64,000 bases of DNA, taken from NCBI GenBank assembly GCA_003956705.1, contig QZCP01000368.1, positions 62,001 to 126,000 of the forward strand. The letters run 5' to 3'. This DNA is from Brevipalpus yothersi. Its lineage: Eukaryota; Arthropoda; Arachnida; Trombidiformes; Tenuipalpidae. The notes below the pieces were generated by a model that made no database searches, was not told the origin of the DNA, and saw only the letters and a list, made by a program, of their open reading frames with translations. Positions 1 through 10,345 of the stretch are shown piece after piece (within the stretch, counting starts at the first letter, position 1; every line of letters begins with the position of its first letter). The position numbers were made by a program, and so were the translations under genes.

Positions 1-899
1 CTTCTCCTGGAACAGTATCAAAAACTAGAACACCGACACAACACATCTCTAGACCCTCTCGTCCTTTAGGACCTCGGCCAGATTATTATAACGGCCATTG
101 AATTATAATCATATTTCAACCATTCAAATTCGATTTCCTCCATTGAATATATCATGGTCAAATGAATGCAAAAGATAAATGCTATGGATCATCTCCAGCA
201 TACGAGATACATATTATTAGCTCAGATAACTCTCTTGAAATTCAATAATAATGAAAGTCAGAGATCATTATACGAGGAAGGTTTCCATGTTAGAATGATT
301 TGAGAACCAGGATTATTTATGCATTTTCGCTTCCCTTTTACCGGAAAAATTCAAAAATTTGTTCTGAATAGAACATCGCTTCTGAGCCAATTTAGGGATT
401 GAGAGAAATGTCCTATTAAATCGCATTCAACAGTGAGGCTGAGATGAATTTATTGCTCTAGTCTATAGTCTCATTATACTGAGATGCTCTCCTGCTTTCT
501 GAGTCTTCGAATGTCTATCCTAGCAACCTCAACAGTGATTCATCTCAAAGAATTCGTGAAAAAAATTCCCAATAAGTTATTCCAAAGGCCAGATAAAGAT
601 ATCACCATGAAGTGACATCTCTTTCATTCCCATGATGATCATCACTATTATGCATATTGGCCATTAGTGAACGCTAAAACAGATGTTACATTCTCGAATC
701 TTTTTTTTCTACTCGACTATTCAGAACATTGATCAACATTTAAAAACTTATCATTCTATCATAAATTGATAGTGTGAGCTATCGTGCGACGATTAAATGA
801 ATGAATTCCTGAAGAATATCATGAAAAATCAATAAGAAATTTCACGAATTTTTCAATATTTCTTGATGTTCACATTATGTTAGGAATATGAATGGAGAA
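1..899. other. upstream block of the IR-like repeat unit
   Basis: No coding region is supported here. The stretch resembles the DNA upstream of the other IR-like units (compare 42380-43320, 48230-49000 and 22930-23640). Shared landmarks include a phrase about leaf-like 'atgctatctgag' and 'cctagcaac' words, then a palindromic ATGATGATCATCA core at 632-644, then a T-rich stretch. It looks like the left end of a duplicated block whose gene is only a relic (see 900-1195). Confidence 0.5.
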
Positions 900-1195
900 G
901 AAGTGTCGGCGAAAGCCACAAAGCCTAGAGTTGCGATGCTACCGATGTTCATGATATTTATGCTCCTGAATTTTCTGTTTCTACAATACCAACTAAGAAG
1001 CTGAATTCCTATGAATTTCTTTTATAGCATAAGCTATGCTTTTGGTTTGGTTGGTAACAAATCTTACAAGTTTGTCTTAAGGTTGCATTAATTAGATAGC
1101 ATGAACTGCTCACCTTAATGTTTTCAGGCTTGACCTTTGCTCATATTTGATATCGATTTTGAAAATGCTTCTAAAATGGCTCGATGGATCCTCTA
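900..1195 (+). pseudogene. relic of IR-like exons 1 and 2
   Basis: Around 1012 there is a copy of the family start exon (ATG AAT TTC ... AGC TAT GCT) that has lost its normal splice donor. Around 1130-1195 there is a shortened copy of exon 2, in which the acceptor (TTTTCAG) is followed by a degraded version of the 'PPLLI...LKWLD' coding sequence with internal deletions. At about 1200 it joins directly to upstream-block sequence of the next unit ('cattggtgaacgctagaacagg'), so it is a truncated partial duplication rather than an alternative exon. Confidence 0.6.
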
Positions 1196-1550
1196 GGTGG
1201 GATGCTCATTGGTGAACGCTAGAACAGGTGTTACATTCTTCCAATTTTTTTGTTTTTTGCTTAGCTGTCGAAAATATCGATCAACAACTCGAAAGTAATC
1301 ATCACCCTGCCATGAACTGATCGAGTGAAGATTTAATGGATGGATTCTCACAAAGTATCATGAAAAATTGAAAAAAAGCTTCACAGATTCATCAATATTC
1401 CTTCATGATTGCAGTACGAATATGATTGGAGAAAGAGAGCCAGAGTAAGCCTCAGAGCCTAGACTTGTGATGCTACCTACCAATGTTCATGATGTCGATG
1501 TTCATGTATTCCCTCCATTTCCAAAATACTACTAGAAAAGCTGAATCCAA

Positions 1551-3242
1551 ATGAATTGGTTTTGCAACTTAAGCTATGCCATAGCTTCGGTGAGCTTCGA
1601 TGAATCTTACTTGTTATTCCTGAAGCTAGATCAATTAAATGGTTTTCACTGTTTCTGTTTTTACACTAATATTTTCAGGCACCACCTTTGCTCATATTCA
1701 ATTTTGAAGATGATAAAGTGACAGCAAACTTAAAAACCATCCAAATGCTTCTCAAATGGCTCGATGCATCTTCTAGGTAAGACGATGGGAAGAATTTCAG
1801 TCAGTTTTACTAGTTAAACACTAATCTAATTTTTGACCGATGATAAGATCAATCAGATTGGTTCCAATTGATGTCGGGAATGTAGCCAATCTCCATACAA
1901 GAAGGGTTTTCTCTGAAAACGTGAGTTCATTTGTCTGACTCCCATGAATCAGACAGACCAGTTGACATACATTCACATCCATGGACCACAATTTTCACTC
2001 ATTAGTAGATGCATCATTCATTAATCTCTCTTTATTTGAGTCAAGGAGAAAATTTCATTAAATTTTATTCATCTTGTTCACAGAAAGCAGAAATTATGCC
2101 ACTATATGTACCCATCTCATCGATCCAGCCGATTGGACAGCTAACTCCGATTGTGGGTGATCAGAAAATTTCCATGTTTTCTCTTGCTCCTGAAGCTGAG
2201 ATAAAACCGAGAGATATTCTCAATTTTCTTAATTGGGAATTGTTGATCTTTGGTGGGCTCATTGTTCTAACAGCTCTATTGATGATGCAAATTCTGACAT
2301 CATGTGCAACTGATAGAAGTATCTGGAGAACACTCAGCGTTGCAGTTTGGTCAACAATCACTTTGATATTTTTGCAAAATTTCTCTTTAAAAATTGGGAG
2401 AAAATCGAAAATTTTACTGGCTGGTGCAGCAATATCCATATTTCTACTCATTACAATGCTCAATTGCTTGATCAATACAGATTTAGTAATCGGTGAGAAG
2501 CCTTTCACTCTCGATAAACTTGAGGATGTACTCGATCCCCGTGCATCCAGATACATACCTGTTTGGCGAAAGTTTGATGGAGCACGTGAAGTATTTTCCA
2601 AAAGTGACTCACAGATCAAGCAGAAAATTTGGCAAAAAGCTGAACGAATAGGCCTCGATAAATGTTTGATGAATAGCAATCTGGGCATAGTCTTGGATTT
2701 GGGTAAAAGCTACTCAGATACTCCAGTGGTTGGCTTTGATTATGAAGTTGTTGCGTTCGCCATGAGGGTGCACTCTTGTGGCCAATTGATGCCAGTTCAA
2801 GGTAAAAAAGTTCATATTGGAAGTGAATCGATCAGTTATGAGCTGCTTAGCTTCACTTATAACTTGAAAAATGATAGTTGCAAAGGTTACAAACAATCAG
2901 GAATCCAGGCATGGTAAGTTGAAAAAGATTTTCAATGATTGAAACTCATTGGCACTCTTTCAAACTCTCTATAGGACTACAGCAATGCTTGAAGCTAACG
3001 TTTTCAATGATGCATTTATAAGATCATTTGTCTTAGAGACTTTAACAGTCACTGATAATCCATTCGAAAAGTGGAGATGCCTCTTCAACAAAGATCCTTT
3101 CGATCAAGAAAAATGGCTTCAGATTGGGATGCAAAACATGAACAATCTCTTTGCATTCCTCTTCTGTGGAATACTTTTTTCTCTTATCATTTTATTGAGT
3201 GAAATTGCTTGGGTCAAACTTACCCAATTGGTTTGTCGTTAA
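1551..3242 (+). CDS. IR-like channel protein, unit 1
   Basis: Five exons: 1551-1589, 1679-1776, 1848-1920, 2084-2913, 2975-3242, giving 435 residues. Phases match exactly and the exon sizes (39, 98, 73, 830, 268 nt) are those of the sister units. The protein has the ionotropic glutamate receptor layout: a short extracellular S1-like part, TM1 at about residues 121-142, a re-entrant pore segment ending in a LQNFS motif, TM2 (about 180-202), an S2 part of about 140 residues opening with a PFTLDKLEDVLD motif (the place where iGluRs have the 'I.S.DDL' segment), and a last TM near the C-terminus. The acceptor before exon 3 is AAG, not TAG. AATAAA overlaps the stop (3241-3246). The family fit is by topology and motif, not by search. 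Ligand unknown; probably a divergent chemosensory-type receptor of the plasma membrane. Confidence 0.7.
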
Positions 3243-3756
3243 TAAAAATTCCTCACTTCAGATTGATAGAGGATAGATCAGACCTCTCATTCAACATTGA
3301 ATAGCAATCGGGCTCTCAGCTTAGCAGAACCAATTTCAAACTCTGGAGAAATTCAAAAGATCGATTTTCAATCATCTCTTCACAATCAAGACAGGGGGTG
3401 CTTACTATGACTATTTCCTCAGTTTCCGATTGGGAAGAAAGATTCGTTATCCATAAGGTATTTCTTCACATAAATGGTTCGAATCTTGCACTGTGAAAAA
3501 ATTTCCAGGGTAACAGTTGTATTTTGGTGGTGCAATACGGTAGGCTCCCCTATTAGTTGGATAAAGATATGGAGATATTCAAAACGTCTCATTAAAATTA
3601 ATGGGAAAGAACTTGACCGATCATATGCTGATTGTTTCTATTCAGGGAAGTGATTATAGATAGACTTTATTAGGGAAAACTTTTGCATCAGTGTATGGAA
3701 TGAGATATTAGATGTGATTTCATTAAGATTTCTGGTCTCTTGAGTGGACTTTTAGT
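3243..3756. other. 3' flank shared by IR-like units
   Basis: No gene seen. The 'ctctggagaaattcaaaag ... acagggggtg' stretch at about 3340-3480 recurs after other IR-like units (5990-6160, 12150-12310, 45350-45510, 53490-53640). It is therefore the conserved 3' flank of the repeat unit. It separates the convergent unit 1 and the NPC1-domain gene to its right. Confidence 0.55.
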
Positions 3757-5349
3757 CTATGCCTCCTGATTTCTGCTGTGACTGACCAGAGCGAGATCCT
3801 CATGAACTTCGCTGTCCTCCAAAGTTCTGGAACGATCACCTCTGTTGTTGTTAGTCCACCGAAAAAATTCATGCTCTGAAGGATTTAAGCGAAGAGTTTG
3901 GCGCTCGAATAGACTTCTCTTTCCTAGAGCTACCAGGTTTATGCTGGTGATCACCACCAAAATAAATGATGAGATGATAAATTCCTTGAAATAAGAGCAT
4001 TCTTTTACTCTCGTTTGAGAGAGCTTGTCATCAGTTTTTAAGTGACCGATTTTGTTGTAACCAATATTTCCGTTTAATAGCTCTGGTTTCAGGTCTGTAG
4101 ATACATTTGAAGGTTCAGTCACTGTGAATAGAGAAAAAACTGCTAACGTTGACCTATTTTGGCTCGAATCGTCTTCTCGAACTTGACATGGAATGCTCTC
4201 CATCTCTCGACTAGAGTTTATGAAGCACGGGAAAATCTGCTGTTCTTGGAATATTTCGAGGTCTTTATCATGATTTTTGAAGCTACAAGGTGGTAAAGAA
4301 AGTTTGGTCTGGTTAGAAGCATTTTGGCATTCCTCATGATTGAACGATGGCCTTGATCTGAATCGAGTGGAGTTATCTCCTTGAATCTGATATAAAATAT
4401 TTTCTACCTCATCACTAGAGTTCATGAAACATGGGAAAGTAAGTAGATCCGATCCTGAGCTGAGATTTTCATCACTATTCTTGGAGCCACAAGGTGGAAA
4501 CAAAGGTTTGTTCTGAGTCAATGAATCTTGGTCGCACTCTTGATAAGTTGATGTTGTTGATGCTGGATTTGAGGAGCGATCGGATTTTTCCCGAAATTTT
4601 TCGCATGGATATAGTAGTGAGTCGCTAAAAATTTCAGTATTGGTATGAACACTCCCATTCATTGGCCTGAAAGTTCTGCCTGCTCCAATGAAAAACTCTT
4701 CTGTTCGAGCAATAAATTTTATCTTAATTCGGAAATCAAAATAACTTGAAATTCGATACTCGAAAACACCAAAAAATAAGTCTGGGTCTCGACCTTTGAA
4801 TGGTGTATAAGTGTGATTGGACGGATAGCAAAGATCAGAGAATGTGTTTTGTTGAAGTTTCATTGATCTACAAGACTGGTAAGCCTCTGATTGGAACCTT
4901 GTTGAGAGATAGTAATTGACATCGATGTATAACTCTTTATCAATAATTTGTGGCCCAGTTACGTTCGTAACTTCAACGAAATCAGCTTGATTTGGTGAGC
5001 ATATAAGCTGACAGAATACTTCTTTGAAATGTACCCAACATGAAGTGTGAGTGAAAAAATCTTGATTAAACTTCAGAAACAAGTATAAACGAGTCATTGC
5101 CGTTGAACCACAACACAGAGTGACATTCTTTCCACCGGCTTTTGGGTCGAAAAGAGAGGGACACATGTTTCGTAAAACTTGTGTTTCACTATCACCTAGT
5201 CTTTCAGGCAGTAAACTTTGTTTACACTCCAAATTAGCTGATCCACAATTAATGTTTAGTACACATCTTTTTTCATCGCTCATTCCATCAGAACTTTTTG
5301 TATAGACAAAAATAAGGGCCAAAAAGAATTTATGATAAAATATTCTCAT
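3757..5349 (-). CDS. single-pass membrane protein with NPC1 N-terminal domain (copy 1)
   Basis: One uninterrupted exon encoding 530 residues. Residues 1-21 form a signal peptide. Residues about 28-270 match the lumenal N-terminal domain of Niemann-Pick C1: the cysteine ladder, CPSLF, LCC, FCQLICSPNQADF (human NPC1 has CSPRQSQF), a 'QSCRSMK' stretch and a PMN motif. A long Ser/Asn-rich stalk follows, holding two copies of a roughly 50-residue module (about 282-332 and 351-400) with the signatures PPC and FPCFxNSS. One TM lies at about 448-471, then a 59-residue cytoplasmic tail with an RWTNN motif. Full-length NPC1 has 13 TMs and about 1,280 residues; here only the NTD and one TM exist. Likely a surface or lysosomal lipid-binding protein (inference). 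Convergent with IR unit 1. Confidence 0.75.
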   Translation of the reverse strand: MRIFYHKFFLALIFVYTKSSDGMSDEKRCVLNINCGSANLECKQSLLPERLGDSETQVLRNMCPSLFDPKAGGKNVTLCCGSTAMTRLYLFLKFNQDFFTHTSCWVHFKEVFCQLICSPNQADFVEVTNVTGPQIIDKELYIDVNYYLSTRFQSEAYQSCRSMKLQQNTFSDLCYPSNHTYTPFKGRDPDLFFGVFEYRISSYFDFRIKIKFIARTEEFFIGAGRTFRPMNGSVHTNTEIFSDSLLYPCEKFREKSDRSSNPASTTSTYQECDQDSLTQNKPLFPPCGSKNSDENLSSGSDLLTFPCFMNSSDEVENILYQIQGDNSTRFRSRPSFNHEECQNASNQTKLSLPPCSFKNHDKDLEIFQEQQIFPCFINSSREMESIPCQVREDDSSQNRSTLAVFSLFTVTEPSNVSTDLKPELLNGNIGYNKIGHLKTDDKLSQTRVKECSYFKEFIISSFILVVITSINLVALGKRSLFERQTLRLNPSEHEFFRWTNNNRGDRSRTLEDSEVHEDLALVSHSRNQEA

Positions 5350-6758
5350 AATTTCAGCTGAAGATTTGCAACACAGGGAAGACTATTTAATTGTTTCTAC
5401 AAATAAAAAAAAATAAGTTTCTCAACGTGGACAAAAGATCTATATTGACACAATGAAGGATGGCTGACAAACTGAAACTTTTTTCATAAGATGAAAAAAT
5501 GGATTTCAAAAAAATTTCGGCTGATTTGCTTGGCTCAGTAACTGCAATGAGGTATGAACAGCCAGAGATGAAATTATTTCAGCAAGCATCAAGTCAGATG
5601 AGAAGCCGGAATTAAACGCATATGATACAATTGGCGTAGACCGAGTCAAAAAGCTATTTCCGTATTTGGATGCATTTCAAATGCGTTGTGATTTCGATCT
5701 GTTCAATTGTTGCGAAAATAAAGCTCATAACACCTCTTATCATCAAAATTCAGTCGCTCTCTGGATTTGTTCTCACGGTGTGAAATGTGATGAGAACCGG
5801 GCAACATAATAAGATGCAAAGATGATTTGATTGTGTATTATCAACTATTAAACCAAGCCCTCGAGCATATGATGGGAGGTTTTCGAAATAATAACAATCA
5901 CAATAGTCCAGTAAAATAAGACAATTCAACCTATCACTATTTGATTATTCCATGTTCTGTTGATTTTAGATGTTGAAAATCAGGGAACTTTGAGATACTG
6001 AGAACCAATCCCAAACTTTGGAGAAATTCAGAAGACCATATCGATTTTCAATCATCGCTTTACGATTAATACAGGGGGTGTTTACTATGACTATTTCCTC
6101 AGTCTCAGAGCGACAGAAAGATTCGTTATACATGAGGTATTTCCTCACATAAATCCTTAAGAATCAAAACATCAATTCCTCCACTTTAATCTCAAATTCG
6201 CCCGTTCCTCATCTCCATACAATTAACAATGTATCAAGCCGTAGATTCACACCATGAAATATACTATTTCATTCCATTTTCATCGATTATATGGTGGTAT
6301 TGCGCTAAATGGATGAGTGTTCTGGAAGAGATGAGTAATCAAGCTGTTTTTGGGTCTCATTCTCCTCCCTAGTTTTGATTATATCATGCTCTGTGGGAGA
6401 AGGCTCCAGTGTGACAGTTGTATTTTGATGGTGCAATACGATAGGCTCCCCTGTTGATTAGATAAAGATCTTGGGATATTCAGAATGTCTTATTAAAATG
6501 CATGGGAAGGGGCTTGGCCGATCATATGTTGATTGTTCTCATTCGAGTAAGCAAATGTAGATAGACTTTTGTCAGGAACACTTTTGCATCAGCTTATGGA
6601 ATGAGATATCAGCTTAGATTTCATAAAGATTTCTGATCACTTGTCTAGACTCTAAGTCTGTGCTAAACATCATTTTCTGTTCCACTGAATATTTGCTATC
6701 CACTCTGGGAACATACAATCAGATACTTTCCGATTTGCAGTCATAAAAAGCCATCTTC
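5350..6758. other. intergenic block with IR 3' flank but no IR gene
   Basis: This lies between two divergently oriented NPC1-domain genes. About 5960-6700 matches the DNA that follows IR unit 2 (12130-12900), including the AAATTCAGAAG/ACAGGGGGTG stretch, but no receptor exon remains. This suggests a lost IR-like unit. No other gene is seen. Confidence 0.5.
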
Positions 6759-8399
6759 TTGCTCAGCAAATTTTTGAATATTTTCCTCAAGATGTACTCT
6801 TCTCAACTCTCTCTGATATTGGTTTTTGTACATTGCTCAATCATTGAAGCAATAGATCAAAAATGTGTTTTAAATATAGAGTGTTCTTCTTTCTCCTTGG
6901 ATTGTAAGCAAGTTTTGAAGCCAAAAAAATTGGATTATCATCACACACAAGCACTACGAAATATGTGTCCTTCTCTTTTCATCTCAAAGAATGGAGAACC
7001 TTTAGGTGGTAATGTTCCCCTGTGTTGTGGTGAATTTGAAATGACCCGTTTGGATCTATTCCTTAAGTTCTATCGAGATTATTTCACTTGCCCTGCATGT
7101 TGGCTGAATTTCAAAGAAATTTTCTGTCAACTTATATGCTCTCCTAATCAAGCGGATTTCATTCAGATAGTAAACAGTTTGAAGCCAAATGATTCTGACC
7201 GAGAGCTTTATTTTCATATCAATTACTTCCTTTCAACAAGATTCAGTGAAGGAGCAATCCAATCCTGTAGATCCATGAAAGGTGAAGGAATGGTATCTTC
7301 TCTATGTCATGATTCATTCCAATATATTTTCTGCAAGCGAGATGAATGGTTCAAAGAGTTTACCTATCGTATTCCATTTTTGCATGATTTCAGAGTCAAG
7401 ATTACATTCATTAATTCCACATCAGAATCTCTCCGTTACGAAGGTGAAACTTATCAGCCTATGGATGAACGTGTCTATTCTTGTCATGAAAATATCAGCA
7501 ACTCAGGACCATGTCCATGCAGCGAATGTGAAGAGACGTGTGATCTCCCTTCAGATACAAATTCAGCTATTTCAATTAATCATGAGAACGGTCGAGACTA
7601 TCCCGCTCAGAACAAGCCTTTGTTTCCTCCTTGCAGCTTCGAAAAGCATGGTGAAAATTTTGGCTCGGTTCTGGATGAACAAACTTTCCCATGTTTCATT
7701 AATTCCAGTCAAGAGATGGAAAAAATACGATGTCGAATTCAAGAAGATAGCTCAAATCAACCCACAACAGTGGTCAGTTCAACAGCACTAATGATTACTG
7801 CATTGACAGAGACTGTAACTTCGATTGCAAACAACCAGATCATGGAATCCTCTCCAACCGGCCTGAACTTTCAGTCCAGTGGAAAGACGAGGAAATCTAC
7901 CAGCCTCTCTCCAGAAAGTTCTGACTCAAGTATCATGAACCCTAGAAATGAGAATATAGAATTTTCTCTGTGTGATAGATGCGAAAAAATCTGCCCACAA
8001 GAGGAAGATTTGAAGCCACAACCCACAAGATCTGAAGAGGATGGACAAAGTGGAAGACGTGATGACAGAGAAAAATCCAGTACAGATTCAGAACCAAGGG
8101 TTATGAATGTTTCCAATCAAATTGAGCATTCAGCATTCAATGAGAATACTTCTCAATCAACAGCAGAGATACGCTCTTATTTCAAAGAATTTATCATTTC
8201 ATCTTGTAGTTTGGTGGTGGTCATCATGATATGCCTTGTTAGTCTAGCCAATAGAAGTTTTCTGAAGCACAGAATTTATTACTTGAATTCTCAACGAACT
8301 GGATTCATCTGGTGGACCAAGAACAGGGGTGATGATTTGGAAATTTTGAAGGATAGTGGAGTACAAGAGGAGCTCATGCCAGTCGATCATAAACTGTGA
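6759..8399 (+). CDS. single-pass membrane protein with NPC1 N-terminal domain (copy 2)
   Basis: One exon, 546 residues from the first ATG. The second ATG (6792) places the hydrophobic signal peptide (LSLILVFVHC) directly at the N-terminus and may be the true start. The NPC1 NTD signature is complete: CVLNIEC, MCPSLF, LCCGEFEMTRL, CPACW..FKEIFCQL, CSPNQADF, QSCRSMK, and the terminal CPCSECEETC (human NPC1 has CSCQDCSIVC). The stalk has one PPC...FPCFINSS module (about 283-334), where copy 1 has two, then a second CxxCxxxC cluster (CDRCEKIC). One TM lies at about 474-496, then a 50-residue tail containing GFIWWTKNRGD, shared with copies 1 and 3. By eye, the position of the sterol-contacting glutamine of human NPC1 (Gln79) is Glu here, so cholesterol binding cannot be assumed. 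Confidence 0.75.
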   Translation: MLSKFLNIFLKMYSSQLSLILVFVHCSIIEAIDQKCVLNIECSSFSLDCKQVLKPKKLDYHHTQALRNMCPSLFISKNGEPLGGNVPLCCGEFEMTRLDLFLKFYRDYFTCPACWLNFKEIFCQLICSPNQADFIQIVNSLKPNDSDRELYFHINYFLSTRFSEGAIQSCRSMKGEGMVSSLCHDSFQYIFCKRDEWFKEFTYRIPFLHDFRVKITFINSTSESLRYEGETYQPMDERVYSCHENISNSGPCPCSECEETCDLPSDTNSAISINHENGRDYPAQNKPLFPPCSFEKHGENFGSVLDEQTFPCFINSSQEMEKIRCRIQEDSSNQPTTVVSSTALMITALTETVTSIANNQIMESSPTGLNFQSSGKTRKSTSLSPESSDSSIMNPRNENIEFSLCDRCEKICPQEEDLKPQPTRSEEDGQSGRRDDREKSSTDSEPRVMNVSNQIEHSAFNENTSQSTAEIRSYFKEFIISSCSLVVVIMICLVSLANRSFLKHRIYYLNSQRTGFIWWTKNRGDDLEILKDSGVQEELMPVDHKL

Positions 8400-9089
8400 A
8401 CCATTGGAGATAATTTTATAATCAGTTATCCCATTGACCACTCTCCATAGGGGAAAGTTTTTGATACTAATTAATTACTCTAGCTACTCTGTGATTAACA
8501 AGAATTCCCAATTTTTCAAATTTTGAACCAAGAAATCTAATCATACAGCTATGCCTGGTGATTTTAATAAAGCCTATGGCTCAGCAAGCAGAAAAATATC
8601 TTCAATAGACCTCATAGTGTCCAGAGGTTATAAGTGTCTGTCGATTGACTAGCATCATAATTCATGAATTCCCATTATATAAGATCGATAGGACGTGACT
8701 GCTAGGTCCATACTATTTGGCTTGATTATCCAATGAGAAATCAGTAGTAGTTCATTGAAAAGCTATTACCGGATGGGCGATCAATCTCATTCCCTTGACC
8801 CTGTTTCTTATGACAACTTGCACCATGAGAGAGGCTCCATTAGGTCATTGTACTTTGATGATATACATGTAGGCTACATTCTCACTATTGTTGACACGAT
8901 TGATACGAGTCATTTGAACATTTGAAATGTTTCCCCGATCGTAGAGGTTAAGCCTAAGCTCGCTAAATTATATTCAAGACCCTATCAAACCCCTCATCTC
9001 CCTCTCTTTTTCTTTCTCTTTCTCTACCTTTCTCTATATTTATTCATCTCACTTGGCACCATGTGATTGTTCTCTCTCTTCTATTATCT

Positions 9090-9145
9090 GAAAGAGAGAG
9101 AGAGAGAGAGAAAGAGAGAAAGAAAGAGAGAGAGAAAGAGAGAGC
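9090..9145. repeat. (GA)n microsatellite
   Basis: Alternating GAGA and GAAA units over about 55 bp. The reading frame through it has no family resemblance and is a product of the repeat. Confidence 0.85.
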
Positions 9146-10134
9146 TCAAGTATCTTTGTCAATTTAACTTACCAAACAGTCATGCCTCTTCCTACAGATT
9201 TTTTTCGAAAAATGGCATTTTCCTACTTCTGTACCTTGTTAAAATCTCTACTCTAATTCTCTTAATTTGAACTGCTGGATCAATGTTCATAGTGTTCGAG
9301 GTCTCTCATGACTGGAGCATTGATCAAATCGAAATAGCTAGAATTATAAGAACACATCAAATGATACTTATACTGTCCATTGCCTCAAGGATATCATCAG
9401 ACCAGGAGCGAATCACCTGAATGCTTACGTGCTGCATTGAAAAAAACCACAAACTAACAGACCCCTAAAGCTTTCGGATCCCAATGTGTTCTAAATCTTA
9501 ACAAGGGCCATGTAATTGGAACCATTTTTTGGAGCTTTAGAACTTGAGCTGGTTCCAACTAATCAAATCGAGCTAGAATGGATTCATGATCATGATATTC
9601 TCATGCTATATGAGTATTCAAATGTCAATTGTAGCTATCTCAATAGTACTTTATCTATTCTATTAGAACTTGATCATTTTTTGCATTCAATTTGCACCAC
9701 GATTGATCCATTGTGAGAATGCACCATTCAGATAGAGACGTGGTCATTGAGAGATATCTCTTCCATTCTAATGATGATCATCATTGTTACACGTGCGGCA
9801 ATGAGTGAACGCTAGACTAGGAGTCATATTCATCTAATTTCATTGTTTTTAGCTTGGTTTCCAAAGGACACCAATCAACAACTCAAAACTAATTATCACC
9901 CTGTCATGAATTGATATGAGGAGCTATATAGGGAAAATAGTTCCCAAAGAATATTATGAAAAATCAATAAGAAACTCTACAAACTTCAGCAACATTATTT
10001 TATAATAATAATTTTGCTAATAAGAATGGATAAAAAAAGAAAATATCCCGACTCATGGATGGGTTGCTCTCGATGTTAATGGATAAAATATTTTCTTTGT
10101 TCCTATAATACTTCTGAAAGATAAGAAGAAAAGA

Positions 10135-10330
10135 ATTCAATGTGTAACATAGGCTAAGTCCTAGGCTCAGTGAGTGGATTATCAACAAAGAACATGCTTA
10201 TGAAAAATCTTAGTCCTAAACTTTGAATTAATAGAATAGTAGTAGAACTTCCAACAATATTCTCAGGCTTCACCTCTCCTGATATTCAATTTTGATGATA
10301 AAGTGATAACAAACTTGCGAACCTGAATCC
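10135..10330 (+). pseudogene. relic of IR-like exons 1 and 2 ahead of unit 2
   Basis: 10139-10180 is a degraded start exon (ATGTGTAACATAGGCTAAG, with in-frame stops). 10265-10325 is a degraded exon 2 ('ttgatgataaagtgataacaaacttgcgaacc'). It fuses at about 10330 to the start exon of unit 2. The same arrangement, a relic E1-E2 followed by an intact E1, occurs before unit 1 and suggests a recurring unequal exchange point. Confidence 0.55.
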
Positions 10331-10345
10331 TGAAACTGAATTCAA

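Larger units (their letters stand above)
8400..10345. other. intergenic: NPC1 3' flank, CT/GA microsatellites, IR upstream block
   Basis: 8640-8960 resembles 45770-46010, the flank before NPC1 copy 3. (CT)-rich tracts occur at 8999-9035 and a (GA)n tract at 9090-9145. From about 9160 to 10130 the sequence follows the IR upstream block, including the perfect palindrome ATGATGATCATCAT (9771-9784) and an E-box CACGTG (9790-9795). No protein-coding gene is supported. Confidence 0.5.
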
